From: Candidatus Manganitrophaceae bacterium
GTDB taxonomy: Bacteria; Nitrospirota; Nitrospiria; SBBL01; Manganitrophaceae
Direction: 5' to 3'
DNA length: 64,000 nucleotides
NCBI GenBank assembly: GCA_016200325.1
Contig: JACQEZ010000011.1
Span: 496,001 to 560,000 of the forward strand
Position numbers and translations under genes: made by a program. Under the pieces are notes generated by a model, which was not told the origin of the DNA, made no database searches, and was given only the letters and a program-made list of their open reading frames with translations. Positions 27,579 to 37,499 of the stretch are shown here, in pieces. The first letter of the stretch is position 1, and each line of letters opens with the position of its first letter.

Positions 27579-28498
27579 TGAGCGAACCGTCGCTGAAAAG
27601 AGCGCCCCGAGTCTCGGTGATCATGACGATCTACAATGCGGGGCCCTATCTGAAAGAGGCGGTCGACAGCCTTCTCTTCCAGACCTTTGATAGCTGGGAG
27701 CTGATCGCGGTTGAAAACGGCTCGTCGGACGAATCGCCGGCCGTCTTAGCCGGTTATCGGGATGAACGGGTCCGAACGTTCGCGTTGCCCAAAAACATCG
27801 GCCGGACCCCGGCGCTGCGCTACGCCTTCGAGCGGGCGGAAGGGAAGTACATCGCCGTATTGGATGCGGACGATGTCTCCTATCCGGAGAGACTTAAAAG
27901 ACAGGCCGACTATCTGGACCAGCACCCGGAGATCGGGCTGGTCGGCTCATGGGCGGATCAGATCAACGAACAGGGTGAGGTGACGGGGAAACACAAACCT
28001 TCGTCGGATAACCGTGAATTAAATGAGTCACTCGGGTGGTCCAACCCTTTTGTTCATTCATCGATCATGTATCGAACCGATTTAGCGAGAAAGACCGGCG
28101 GGTATCCGGAGAGTTATACCTATGCTCAAGACTATGCGCTCATCCTGAATATGGCGAAGGAAGCCCGGGTCGCCCTTCTGCCGGAGCCTCTCATTCAATG
28201 GCGGATTCTAAAAACCAGTATTACCCGGTCTCCGGAATATGCGGTAGTCGCCGCGAGAGAAGGCTTCCTCCTCTTTCAAATCGCGGGACAAAATGGCTCT
28301 CTTTCGAAATCCTCGTTGAAGCGGAAACAACTCAGCCAGGCGGTGTCACAGCTGAAATACGGATATTCCTTAATGAAGAATGAAAATTTTTTTGGGGGCC
28401 TTCGTTTGGCGGTCGGAGCGGTGCTTAAAAACCCGGCTTGCCTCATTATGAATGGACCAATCGTACGCCTCATTCAATCGATCAGGACGGCTCTCTGA
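27575..28498 (+). CDS. family 2 glycosyltransferase
   Basis: 307 residues from the ATG overlapping the SDR stop. GT-A fold of GT2 type: VSVIMTIYNAGPYLKEAVDS (about 14-33), a VENGSSDES loop, and LDADDVSYPERL with the metal-binding DxD-like Asp pair. After these come GLVGSWADQIN and HSSIMYRTDLARKTGGY, the acceptor-side hallmark of WbbL/WcaA-like enzymes. It transfers one sugar to the repeat unit; donor unknown. It ends the GC-rich CDP-sugar block. Confidence 0.9.
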   Translation: MMSEPSLKRAPRVSVIMTIYNAGPYLKEAVDSLLFQTFDSWELIAVENGSSDESPAVLAGYRDERVRTFALPKNIGRTPALRYAFERAEGKYIAVLDADDVSYPERLKRQADYLDQHPEIGLVGSWADQINEQGEVTGKHKPSSDNRELNESLGWSNPFVHSSIMYRTDLARKTGGYPESYTYAQDYALILNMAKEARVALLPEPLIQWRILKTSITRSPEYAVVAAREGFLLFQIAGQNGSLSKSSLKRKQLSQAVSQLKYGYSLMKNENFFGGLRLAVGAVLKNPACLIMNGPIVRLIQSIRTAL

Positions 28499-28532
28499 AT
28501 AATACCGTAAGATGACATTTTAGTTTCGGACG

Positions 28533-29822
28533 ATGGAAGACCCTATGATTCAGCACAATCCGAAAGCAACCCGCACCCTATCGATACAGGCGGTGGTGAT
28601 TTCGTTCATTACTTTATTCTTCCCCTTTACGAACATTTTGCCCCTTTTCTTCCCGATTCAGTTTCTGGGTAAAAACGCCTGGCTTGTCCTCCCCATTGTC
28701 GTCATTGCGGCAATGTTCGTCATATCACTTTTTACGGAGGGTAAATTCGTCGTCTTCCATACGGTCGATCTCGGGCTCCTCGTGATCGCGGTACTCGGCT
28801 GGCTCATTCATGCGGCAAGAGGGTTAGCGTACACGGAGTCCCGTTCGATTCTGGACTTAAGATATATTATCAGCTCGATCATCTTTTTATTGGCCTTTAA
28901 ACGGATCGTTGAGGGGGCGGGAAATCTGGAGTCGATCACTTGGGCCGTGCTTTTGACATGTCTCATACAGGCCATCCTTGGAATACTTCATGCCCATTTT
29001 TTTTCTTATATTAATATTAATGTCGAAGACCTTGAATTCTTTTTTGACGCGGAAAGAACCCGTGAAGGGGGAACGCTGGGAGCGTCAATCTATGCAAATT
29101 TTATTGTCTGCGGGATGTTTCTGCTTGTGGCAAGAAAGTCCAACTTGTCATCCATCCGATATGCTGTCTTTGAAAATGTGGCGATTCTGGCAATGCTCTA
29201 CGCAATTACACTCAGCGGATCCCGCTACCCGATGATCTGCGCTTTTTTGCTGACTTGCATTTTCCTTTCAAAATCGCTCTCCAATTGGCGACAAATGGCC
29301 GCCTTATTCGGTCTGGTCGCTGTGATTTCATATTTTTTTCTGGCTAACAAAGAAGGCCTTGAGTTTCATAGTATCCTGAGGTTCTCTGAAGACTCTGGCG
29401 GACGTCTTGATAAGCTCCTCCTGCCGTTGATGCTCCTTTCTGATCGCTTTATTCATTTCTTAATTGGCGCTCCGTCGGCATTGATTGAGGCCACCTTTTC
29501 CGAGGATGGTCTTGGAATATCGGATAATTCGTACATGCTGATGTCATTACAGTTCGGAACCGTTTTCGCAATCTGTTGGTTTACTTTTTTTATTCACCTT
29601 CTACGGCGTAATGCTCTGAATCGGTTTTCATTTTTATTTATGATTTATGTTCTGGTCGGGCTCGGGCTGACCAACGGCATTCTGTGGGAGCCGTGGGTTT
29701 TCGTCGCGATGCTCGTATCTACCATCATCTATCATGACGCTCCGGCATATCGAAAAATCCCTGCGACGCGGGTAGAGGCGGCGATTCATCTCCTTGAGGA
29801 AGTTCCGCAGAGGTTATTTTAA
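28533..29822 (+). CDS. O-antigen polymerase/ligase-like membrane protein (Wzy-like)
   Basis: 429 residues with about 11-12 hydrophobic segments. A short periplasmic loop with Arg (LSGSRYP, about 225-231) and a larger loop at about 255-320 with LEFHSILRFSEDSGGR match the O-antigen ligase/Wzy (PF04932) layout, where two loops carry Arg residues for polymerisation. It is the only such protein in the window, so it is the best candidate for the Wzy polymerase. AT-rich compared with both sides. An in-frame ATG at 28545 is an alternative start. Confidence 0.85.
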   Translation: MEDPMIQHNPKATRTLSIQAVVISFITLFFPFTNILPLFFPIQFLGKNAWLVLPIVVIAAMFVISLFTEGKFVVFHTVDLGLLVIAVLGWLIHAARGLAYTESRSILDLRYIISSIIFLLAFKRIVEGAGNLESITWAVLLTCLIQAILGILHAHFFSYININVEDLEFFFDAERTREGGTLGASIYANFIVCGMFLLVARKSNLSSIRYAVFENVAILAMLYAITLSGSRYPMICAFLLTCIFLSKSLSNWRQMAALFGLVAVISYFFLANKEGLEFHSILRFSEDSGGRLDKLLLPLMLLSDRFIHFLIGAPSALIEATFSEDGLGISDNSYMLMSLQFGTVFAICWFTFFIHLLRRNALNRFSFLFMIYVLVGLGLTNGILWEPWVFVAMLVSTIIYHDAPAYRKIPATRVEAAIHLLEEVPQRLF

Positions 29823-31760
29823 ATGTGTGGCATCGCTGGAATCGTCGGCTCCGGTCAACATGAGAACATCGCGGTCGTTAAACAGATGACCCGGGCGATG
29901 GCGCTTCGAGGTCCGGATGGAGAAGGGATCTGGCATGAAGGGCCAGTTTTCCTAGGCCATCGGCGTCTATCGATCATCGATCTGGAAGGCGGCCATCAAC
30001 CGATGATCGTAAGGCGCGATGGGAAAAACCACGTCATCGTATTTAATGGAGAAATTTATAACCATGCGGCAATCAGGCAAAGACTATTGCGGGGGGGAGT
30101 TCAATGCGAATCCCGCAGCGATACAGAGGCTTTGCTGCGGCTGCTGATGGAACGGGAGATACCGGACGCGCTCAACGAAACGACGGGTATGTTTGCCTTT
30201 GCAAGGTGGGATCCCGATCATCAACGCCTCGTGTTGGCACGTGATCGGATTGGGATTAAGCCGCTCTATTATCATCATGCTTCGGATGGGATACTCTCAT
30301 TCAGCTCATCGCTTGACAGCCTCACCTGCAATCAAAACATCGAACGGGTGATGGATATGGAGGCGTTGGAGTATTTCTTGACGCTCGGTTACCCACCGGC
30401 TCCTTTGACGCTCTATAAAGGAATTTACGAGTTGCCGCCCGGATACTATCTGGTGTGGGAGAACGGTAAAATCGAAATTCAATGCTATTGGAAAGTGGAT
30501 TGGAACCGGAAATTCAAAGGGACGGAAGATGAGGCCGCCGAGCAGTTAAACGGCCTACTTAATGAAGTCGTTCGAGATCATCTGGTGAGTGATGTGCCGG
30601 TCGGAGCATTCCTCAGCGGCGGCATCGATTCCAGCTCCGTGGTGGCCCGCGCCAGCAGACAGGCCGGAAAGGATTTCGAGACCTTTACAATCTCCTTCCC
30701 GGATCAACAATATGACGAAAGTTCCTCTGCACGCTTGGTTGCCGACCACCTCAAGGTTCGCCATTCGGTCATTCCGATGGCCAATCTGCCCGTCGACGAA
30801 TCGGCCTGCCGTTTCACACTACAACAGATCGGCCAGCCCTTTGCAGATTCTTCCTGTTTGCCGACTTATCTGGTGTCACAGAGTGCATCAAAGAAAGTAA
30901 AGGTGGTCCTGTCGGGCGACGGCGGGGACGAGCTCTTTGCGGGCTATGAAGATTTCGATTGGGGAGCCCGGATTTGCCGGGCTCAGAGTATCCCGGTTTG
31001 GACCCGCCGGCTGATGGTGACGCTCTTCACCGGCATGACACCCCCTCCCTTCCTGCGTCATCGATCCCGGCAGGCGAAGAAAGGATTGTCATACAGCTTA
31101 CTCTCTCGGGAGGAGATGCTGATCCGTTTAAAGTCTATTATCGATCCCGAGGAACTTTCGAACCTGACTTGGTTATTTGAGGCAGGAGGTCCTGAATTGT
31201 CGCGGCTTCGATCCTATTTAAACGAAGAGCGCTCGCTCGAATTCACCGCTGCCCTGAGTCGTTTTCTGACGGAAATCTGCCTGCCCGGCGACATGCTAAG
31301 AAAAGTGGACAGCATGAGCATGGCGGCATCAATTGAGGTCAGGGTCCCGCTCCTTGATCACCGTCTGGTTGAATTTGCCCAGAGCTTGCCCGTTTCAATG
31401 AAGGTGAAAGGAAAGGTTCGGAAAACCTTGTTGTGTCGGGCAGTAAAACCGGACCTGCCCGCAGAGATTTTCAGAAATCGGAAATGGGGCTTTTCCATTC
31501 CATTGCATAAGACGTTCGATCCGAGCTTTTTGAGTTTCTGCCGGAAAACCTTGACAGACCCGAACAGCTGCGTATTGCGCTTGTTTGGGAAGGCCAACAT
31601 TGACCGGATCCTCAGCTGGAATGAAGCCGATACCAATCCGGTCGAGCACATTTGGAGTACTTACACGATCAGCCATGTCCTCTGGATGTTGATTCAACTT
31701 GAGATGTGGTGCCAAGAAAAAAGGATTGCATTGCCAGTTGAGAGCTTTTGTCGAGGGTAA
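29823..31760 (+). CDS. asparagine synthase-type amidotransferase, copy 1
   Basis: 645 residues. Begins MCGIAGIVG, so Cys2 becomes the N-terminal nucleophile of the glutaminase domain; RGPDGEG and the VFNGEIYN loop follow. The C-terminal synthetase domain has the ATP pyrophosphatase loop FLSGGIDSSSVVAR (about 260-273), LSGDGGDELFAGYE and DSMSMAASIEVRVPLLD. In polysaccharide loci such AsnB-like proteins are thought to amidate carboxyl groups of uronic or nonulosonic acids rather than make free asparagine. It starts 1 nt after the polymerase stop. Confidence 0.92.
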   Translation: MCGIAGIVGSGQHENIAVVKQMTRAMALRGPDGEGIWHEGPVFLGHRRLSIIDLEGGHQPMIVRRDGKNHVIVFNGEIYNHAAIRQRLLRGGVQCESRSDTEALLRLLMEREIPDALNETTGMFAFARWDPDHQRLVLARDRIGIKPLYYHHASDGILSFSSSLDSLTCNQNIERVMDMEALEYFLTLGYPPAPLTLYKGIYELPPGYYLVWENGKIEIQCYWKVDWNRKFKGTEDEAAEQLNGLLNEVVRDHLVSDVPVGAFLSGGIDSSSVVARASRQAGKDFETFTISFPDQQYDESSSARLVADHLKVRHSVIPMANLPVDESACRFTLQQIGQPFADSSCLPTYLVSQSASKKVKVVLSGDGGDELFAGYEDFDWGARICRAQSIPVWTRRLMVTLFTGMTPPPFLRHRSRQAKKGLSYSLLSREEMLIRLKSIIDPEELSNLTWLFEAGGPELSRLRSYLNEERSLEFTAALSRFLTEICLPGDMLRKVDSMSMAASIEVRVPLLDHRLVEFAQSLPVSMKVKGKVRKTLLCRAVKPDLPAEIFRNRKWGFSIPLHKTFDPSFLSFCRKTLTDPNSCVLRLFGKANIDRILSWNEADTNPVEHIWSTYTISHVLWMLIQLEMWCQEKRIALPVESFCRG

Positions 31761-31767
31761 CCATTCA

Positions 31768-32850
31768 ATGAGGAAATCTCCGAAGAAAATACTTTTACTC
31801 TCCCCTCTTCCTCCGCCCGCCGGGGGAATTGCGACGTGGACAAAAAAGGTTTTTGACTACGGGCTACCGGGATGGGATCCACCGGTTATTTTGAATACGA
31901 AGCTGCGGGGGAATCGTAAAGTTTTTCAGAAGGCACGTTTTTCGACTTCCGAAATATATCGGACCATTAATGTATTATGCCTGCTTTTATTTCATCTGAT
32001 CAAAACTCGGCCCAAAGCAGTTCATATTAATTGCAGTGTTTCGCCACTTGGGGTTTTCCGGGACCTCTTATGTGCCATACTGGTGCGGATATTCGGATTT
32101 CCGTTGATTTGCCATTTTCGCGGTAATTTGGGGGACTTTCCCACTCAAAAACGTCTGAGCTTTTTCGCCTTGAAGAACTTGATTAAACTCTCAAAAGCAA
32201 ATATTGTCCTTAATAAGCCCTCACTGGAATTTTTCTCAAGGATCTCACCGTCCCACTCCGCTCCCTTTCTGATTCCGAATTTTATTGATGACGGTATTTT
32301 TACAAAGCAAGTGATCGTTAGAGCCTCTCAGCGACGCCCGCGTGCCCTGTTTGTGGGTGGAATAACGAAAGCAAAAGGCGGATTGGAGATCGTTGAAACC
32401 GCAAGATCAATGAGCGGAATCGATTTTGTCATGATCGGCTCCGTGTTGAGTGATATGGAATCGGAGCTTAAAGATGCTCCGCCTAATCTTTTTTTATGTA
32501 AAGAGATGCACCATGCAGAGATCATCCAAGAGATGTGCCAAAGCGATCTCTTATTATTTCCATCTCACTCAGAAGGCTTCCCCAATGCGGTGTTGGAAGC
32601 GATGTCTGTCGGCCTGCCTGTTATCGCAACAAAGGTCGGTGCGATTCCTGAGATGATTGAGGAAGAAAAAGGTGGAATTCTTGTAGATGTCGGAGATCTT
32701 AAGGCGATCACTCGGGCTCTTGAAAAATTGATCGATGATTCCGAATTGAGAACTTCAATGGGGCGATTCAATAGAGAGAAGAGCCGGAATCATTATTCCT
32801 ACTCTGTCGTTATAAAGAAATTAACTGCAGTTTATGACGCGATATCGTAG
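31768..32850 (+). CDS. family 4 glycosyltransferase
   Basis: 360 residues from the ATG at 31768, 7 nt after the amidotransferase stop. The start ILLLSPLPPPAGGIATWTKKV is typical of WbaZ/RfaB-like GT4 enzymes; a hydrophobic helix at about 65-78 and VHINCSVSPLGVFRD follow. The C-terminal domain has RALFVGGITKAKGGLEIVE, LLLFPSHSEGFPNAVLEAM (E-x7-E) and ATKVGAIPEMI. Donor unknown. AT-rich. Confidence 0.9.
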   Translation: MRKSPKKILLLSPLPPPAGGIATWTKKVFDYGLPGWDPPVILNTKLRGNRKVFQKARFSTSEIYRTINVLCLLLFHLIKTRPKAVHINCSVSPLGVFRDLLCAILVRIFGFPLICHFRGNLGDFPTQKRLSFFALKNLIKLSKANIVLNKPSLEFFSRISPSHSAPFLIPNFIDDGIFTKQVIVRASQRRPRALFVGGITKAKGGLEIVETARSMSGIDFVMIGSVLSDMESELKDAPPNLFLCKEMHHAEIIQEMCQSDLLLFPSHSEGFPNAVLEAMSVGLPVIATKVGAIPEMIEEEKGGILVDVGDLKAITRALEKLIDDSELRTSMGRFNREKSRNHYSYSVVIKKLTAVYDAIS

Positions 32851-32916
32851 ACGAATTGGAGGGAGCCTTCACTTCGGTCCTTCAGTTATCTGGATTTTGT
32901 GGAGAGACTAAGACGA

Positions 32917-34878
32917 ATGTGCGGCATTGTTGGTTTCTCGGGAAATTTTTCAACGGATCGGCTTGAAGAGGCCGGCAGGTCGATCGCCCATCGCGGTCCG
33001 GATGCCGATGGAATCTGGCTCGATCACGGCGCCGGGATCGGCCTTGCCCACCGCCGTTTGTCGATCCTCGACCTCTCCCCTTCCGGAGCGCAGCCGATGG
33101 CCGGCGCGGATGGCGCGGTGGTGCTGGTGTTCAACGGCGAGATATACAACTTCCGCGAACTCCGTTTGGAGCTGGAATCAAAAGGGCATCGCTTTCGCGG
33201 GCATTCCGATACCGAGGTGTTGATCGAGCTTTATCTCGCCGAGGGCAAAGCGATGCTGCGCCGGCTAAATGGCATTTTTGCGTTCGCACTCTGGGATCGG
33301 CGCAACCGGTCGCTGTTCATCGCGCGGGACCCGCTGGGAGTGAAGCCGCTTTACTACACCGAGGCGGCCGGCGGCTTCGCCTTTGCAAGCGAGATCAAGG
33401 CGCTCCTCTGCCTGGCGCCGGAAAGCCGCGAGCTGGATATCCCGGCGCTTCACCGCTACTTGAGCTTTTTGTGGTGCCCGGGAGAGGGGACGCCGCTGCG
33501 CGGCGTGCGCAAGCTGCTGCCGGGAGAGGCGATGGTGATCGAGGCGGGAAGGATTTCCCGGCGCTGGATCTGGTATCAACTCCCCCCTTTCCGCGGAACG
33601 GTCGCCGATCTTTCCGAACCGGAAGCGGTGGCCGGCACAGCGGAGACCCTCCGCCGGGCGGTCCACCGGCAACTCGTCGCGGACGTGCCGGTCGGCGCTT
33701 TCCTTTCCGGAGGGCTCGATTCAAGCGCCGTGGTCGCTTTTGCCAGGGAGCAGGCGCCGGATATCCATTGTTTTAGCATTGAAATCGAGGGGGGGCAAGG
33801 GGACGGTTTCGTTGATGACCTTCCTTATGCCAGACGCGTCGCTCTGCATTTGGGGGTTCCGCTCGATGTGGTGCGCATCGATGCGGGTCGCATGGCCAAT
33901 GACCTTGAGGGAATGGTGGCGCAGCTCGATGAGCCATTGGCCGATCCGGCCCCCTTGAATGTCCTCTACATCAGCCGGCTGGCCCGCGAACAGGGGATCA
34001 AAGTCCTCCTTTCGGGCGCCGGCGGGGATGATCTCTTCACCGGTTATCGGCGTCATGTCGCGGTGAATTATGAACACTATTGGAAATGGCTCCCGTTCGG
34101 CGTCCGCTCGGGGCTGGAACAGGCAACGGTCGGTCTCGATCAGCGCCGGCCGCTCTTTCGGCGTTTAACGAAACTCTTCTCCGGCGCCGGCCTGACTGGC
34201 GACGCGCGGCTGGCGAACTATTTTCTCTGGGCAAAAGAGTCGCAGCTCCTCGGCCTTTATACCCCCGAGTTTCGGGCCCGTCTGGGACAGGAAGAGGCTT
34301 CGGCTCCCATGCTGGCCTTCCTGAAGCCGCTTCCGGCCTCGGTGCCTCCCCTGGAGCGGATGCTGGCGCTGGAGCAGCGGTTCTTTCTGTCGGATCACAA
34401 CCTGGCCTATACCGACAAGATGTCGATGGCAACCGGTGTGGAGGTCCGCGTCCCATTCCTCGATCTCGATCTGGTTGAACATGCGGCCCGGATCTCGATT
34501 GGTATCAAGCAGCGGGGTCAGGTCGGCAAATGGATTTTAAAGAAAGCAATGGAGCCCTATCTGCCTCATGATGTGATTTATCGGCCGAAGTCCGGCTTCG
34601 GTGCACCACTCCGCCAGTGGATGCGGCGCGAACTGCGTCCTTTGTTAGGTGACTTGCTGTCGGTGGAGAGTCTAACACGGCGCGGGTTGTTCGATCCGGA
34701 GGCGGTGCAGCGCCTGATGACACAGGATGACAGCGGTCAGATCGATGCTTCTTATACATTGTTGTCCTTGTTGAACATTGAAATCTGGTGCCGAACATAT
34801 CTTGATGCGGCACCGATGAACCATCACTTTAGCCACTCTTGGGAGAAAAAAAGTGAAGCAAGTTCTTCAAAGTCTTAA
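32917..34878 (+). CDS. asparagine synthase-type amidotransferase, copy 2
   Basis: 653 residues from the ATG that places Cys at position 2 (MCGIVGFSG); an in-frame GTG 18 nt upstream would bury the nucleophile and is unlikely. Same domain plan as copy 1: HRGPDADGIW, VFNGEIYNF, FLSGGLDSSAVVA (about 263-275), LSGAGGDDLFTGYRRH and DKMSMATGVEVRVPFLD. The two copies are clearly diverged and differ in GC, so they probably have different substrates or origins. The end overlaps the next gene by 26 nt. Confidence 0.92.
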   Translation: MCGIVGFSGNFSTDRLEEAGRSIAHRGPDADGIWLDHGAGIGLAHRRLSILDLSPSGAQPMAGADGAVVLVFNGEIYNFRELRLELESKGHRFRGHSDTEVLIELYLAEGKAMLRRLNGIFAFALWDRRNRSLFIARDPLGVKPLYYTEAAGGFAFASEIKALLCLAPESRELDIPALHRYLSFLWCPGEGTPLRGVRKLLPGEAMVIEAGRISRRWIWYQLPPFRGTVADLSEPEAVAGTAETLRRAVHRQLVADVPVGAFLSGGLDSSAVVAFAREQAPDIHCFSIEIEGGQGDGFVDDLPYARRVALHLGVPLDVVRIDAGRMANDLEGMVAQLDEPLADPAPLNVLYISRLAREQGIKVLLSGAGGDDLFTGYRRHVAVNYEHYWKWLPFGVRSGLEQATVGLDQRRPLFRRLTKLFSGAGLTGDARLANYFLWAKESQLLGLYTPEFRARLGQEEASAPMLAFLKPLPASVPPLERMLALEQRFFLSDHNLAYTDKMSMATGVEVRVPFLDLDLVEHAARISIGIKQRGQVGKWILKKAMEPYLPHDVIYRPKSGFGAPLRQWMRRELRPLLGDLLSVESLTRRGLFDPEAVQRLMTQDDSGQIDASYTLLSLLNIEIWCRTYLDAAPMNHHFSHSWEKKSEASSSKS

Positions 34879-37009
34879 ATCAGGTGCCACCGAAGTGGCG
34901 GAGATTCCCTGCCCGGCAGTGAAGCAGGGCCAGCTGCTCATCCGTTCGAGTCGGACGTTGGTGTCGGCCGGGACCGAGCGGATGCTGGTGGAGTTCGGAA
35001 AGGCCGGCTGGATTGCGAAGGCCCGCCAACAGCCGGACAAGGTCCGGATGGTGCTCGACAAGATCAAAACCGACGGACTCATGCCGACGCTGGAAACGGT
35101 CTTCAACAAGCTGGAGCAGCCGCTCTCCCTCGGCTACTGCAACGTCGGTGTGGCGATGGAGGTCGGGGCCGGTGTTGCCGGTTTCACGGCGGGCGATCGG
35201 ATCGCTTCCAATGGCAAACATGCCGAAGTGGTCAGCGTGCCGATGAATCTCTGTGCAAAGGTGCCGGAGACCGTAACGGATGACGAAGCGGCCTTCACCG
35301 TCATCGCCGCCGTTGCCTTGCAGGGAATTCGTCTAGCCCAGCCGACGTTGGGTGAGGCGGTGGTCGTCACTGGACTCGGATTGATCGGCTTGATCGCCGT
35401 GCAATTGCTGAGAGCGCACGGCTGCCGGGTGCTCGGCATCGATTTCGATCCCGAGAAACTGGCCCTAGCGCGGACGTTCGGCGCCGAGACGGTGAACCTT
35501 TCCGCAGGAGAAGACCCAGTCGCCGCCGCGATCGCGTTTTCCCGCGGCCGCGGGGTCGATGCCGTCCTGATCACCGCCTCCACGAAGAGCAGCGAGCCGG
35601 TGCATCAGGCCGCGCTGATCTGCCGCAAGCGGGGCCGTATTGTGCTGGTCGGAGTGACCGGGCTGGAGCTCTCCCGCGCCGATTTCTTCGAAAAAGAGCT
35701 TACCTTTCAGGTGTCGTGTTCCTATGGTCCCGGCCGGTACGACGCGAGCTATGAAGAAAAGGGGGTCGACTACCCGGTCGGCTTTGTCCGGTGGACGGAG
35801 CAGCGCAACTTCGAGGCGGTGCTCGACATGATGGCCGACGGGCGGCTGAATGTCCGACCGCTGATTTCACATCGCTTTGATATTCACGACGCGGAAGAGG
35901 CATACGCGCTGGTCGGCGGCTCAGGACCCTCGCTCGGAATTTTACTGCAGTATCCGACCGAAGCGCAGAAGCCCGAGAGGGCGCTCCGCCAGGCGACCGT
36001 GGAATTGGCCCCTCGCATCCGGCCCTCCGGGGAGAGAGGAGAGGAACAAGCGGTGGTCGGATTCATCGGTTCGGGCAACTATGCGACCGCGAAGCTGATT
36101 CCAGCCTTTAAGGAGGCGGGCGCCCGGTTGAAGACGGTCGCTTCGAGCGGCGGCGTCAGCGGCGTCCATGCCGGCCGCAAGTTCGGCTTTGAAGCGACCA
36201 CCACCGATACGGAGAGCATTTTTTCCGACCCGGAGATCAACACGGTCGTCATTGCCACCCGGCATGACAGCCATGCGCAGCTGGTCTGTCGGGCGCTCGA
36301 AGCCGGCAAGCATCTGTTTGTAGAAAAACCGCTGGCGCTGACGCTGGCCGAGCTGGCGGCAATCGAGCGAACCTATGCGGCGGGATTGGAAGCCGGACGT
36401 ATTCCCTTGGTGATGGTCGGCTTCAACCGCCGGTTTGCCCCTCAGGTCAGGAAAATGAAAACACTCCTATCCGGCGTGAGGCAACCGAAGGTCTTCGTCA
36501 TGATGGTGAACGCAGGCGCCCTTCCGCCGGAACATTGGACCCAGGAGCGGATCGTCGGCGGCGGCCGGATCATCGGCGAGGCGTGTCATTTTATCGACCT
36601 CCTCCGGTTTTTGGCCGAGTCGCCCATCCGTCAATTTCAGGCGGTCTCGATCGACAGGGGAGAGGGCGGAGGCATCTCGGAGGACAAGGCGAGCATCACG
36701 CTGCACTTCGAAGACGGCTCGATCGGCACCATTCACTATCTGGCGAACGGTCACAAGTCGTTCCCGAAGGAGCGGCTGGAGGTTTTCGCCGCCGGGCGGA
36801 TTCTGCAGTTGGATAACTACCGGAAGCTGATCGGCTTCGGTTGGCCGGGGTTCCGGACAATGAATCTTTGGCGTCAGGATAAGGGACAACAGGCGTGTGC
36901 CGCCGCTTTCGTGAGGGCCATCGAGCGAGGTGAGGAAGCGCCGATCCCCTTTGAGGTCTTAATGGAGGTGAGCCGGGTGTCGATCGAAGTGGCGGAAGCG
37001 CTGCGATGA
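34853..37009 (+). CDS. two-domain oxidoreductase: MDR alcohol dehydrogenase + Gfo/Idh/MocA
   Basis: 718 residues from a GTG behind GGGAGA. Residues 1-360 are a medium-chain dehydrogenase with GTERMLVEFGKAG, and NAD loop VVTGLGLIGLIAVQLL (about 171-186). The zinc-binding Cys/His set of the classical enzymes is largely missing. Residues about 400-718 are a Gfo/Idh/MocA domain: VVGFIGSGNYATAKLI (about 400-415), VIATRHDSHAQLV and EKPLALTLAEL with the catalytic Lys, then HFIDLLRFLA. This pairing ('bi-domain-containing oxidoreductase') is frequent in exopolysaccharide loci; its sugar substrate is not known to me. Confidence 0.9.
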   Translation: MKQVLQSLKSGATEVAEIPCPAVKQGQLLIRSSRTLVSAGTERMLVEFGKAGWIAKARQQPDKVRMVLDKIKTDGLMPTLETVFNKLEQPLSLGYCNVGVAMEVGAGVAGFTAGDRIASNGKHAEVVSVPMNLCAKVPETVTDDEAAFTVIAAVALQGIRLAQPTLGEAVVVTGLGLIGLIAVQLLRAHGCRVLGIDFDPEKLALARTFGAETVNLSAGEDPVAAAIAFSRGRGVDAVLITASTKSSEPVHQAALICRKRGRIVLVGVTGLELSRADFFEKELTFQVSCSYGPGRYDASYEEKGVDYPVGFVRWTEQRNFEAVLDMMADGRLNVRPLISHRFDIHDAEEAYALVGGSGPSLGILLQYPTEAQKPERALRQATVELAPRIRPSGERGEEQAVVGFIGSGNYATAKLIPAFKEAGARLKTVASSGGVSGVHAGRKFGFEATTTDTESIFSDPEINTVVIATRHDSHAQLVCRALEAGKHLFVEKPLALTLAELAAIERTYAAGLEAGRIPLVMVGFNRRFAPQVRKMKTLLSGVRQPKVFVMMVNAGALPPEHWTQERIVGGGRIIGEACHFIDLLRFLAESPIRQFQAVSIDRGEGGGISEDKASITLHFEDGSIGTIHYLANGHKSFPKERLEVFAAGRILQLDNYRKLIGFGWPGFRTMNLWRQDKGQQACAAAFVRAIERGEEAPIPFEVLMEVSRVSIEVAEALR

Positions 37010-37499
37010 CTCAGTCGACAAGAATGGAACAGGTAAACCTCCCTCTGTTTTGAGAAATAATGACATTTCATATGCACCTATATCTATCATGTTCCAATAA
37101 TAAATTTATTGGTTAATCGAATTATGGGTTTGCCCGGTTTTAGCTTAATGTTGGCAGTCACTGTTGTCGCCGGATTGCTCTCTTGGCATGTGATCGAGAG
37201 ACCTGCATTTGGCCTAAAGAAGTATTCACTGTTGCCACAAAGTAATGCATGATGAATTATTAAATATGCCGCGCCCTTTTTTGCAGAATGCCCGCGCGAT
37301 ACCACAAAGCGGTCCGGAGACCCTGTCGTTCGAGGCAAACGAATTCATTGGAACTGATACATCGAAGCTGAAGCCGTCCATGCATAAGCCATTTTCGGAA
37401 AAATGTAAGGCCCGGCATGATTCCGTGGAAGCGGGATGACAGATTCGGCGAGCGGATCGTCGTCAAAACTCTAAATTCATTACTCTTTAAGAGGATTCA
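37010..37499. other. intergenic region with a decayed gene
   Basis: 490 nt. The first half holds the acyltransferase remnant listed separately. The rest (37253-37499) has no convincing gene; a 64-codon frame from 37245 has no family resemblance. Around 37420-37440 an inverted-repeat-like GATTCCGTGGAAGCGGGATGAC resembles small dispersed bacterial hairpin repeats. Just before 37500 stands AAGAGG, the binding site of the next gene. Confidence 0.5.
37064..37252 (+). pseudogene. remnant of an acyltransferase-3 (OafA-like) membrane protein
   Basis: A 62-codon open frame without a proper start reads ...YIYHVPIINLLVNRI..., then a hydrophobic helix and SWHVIERPAFGLKKY before a stop. The YHVPI element and the helix ending WHVIERPA are the last two membrane segments of acyltransferase family 3 proteins, which O-acetylate surface polysaccharides. 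The preceding in-frame stop is at 37061-37063, so only the C-terminal end is left. An intact copy must have stood here between the oxidoreductase and the heparinase-fold gene. Confidence 0.7.

Noticed and set aside
37245-37439. 64-codon frame after the acyltransferase remnant
   Set aside because: No ribosome binding site and no resemblance to any family; part of a decayed interval.
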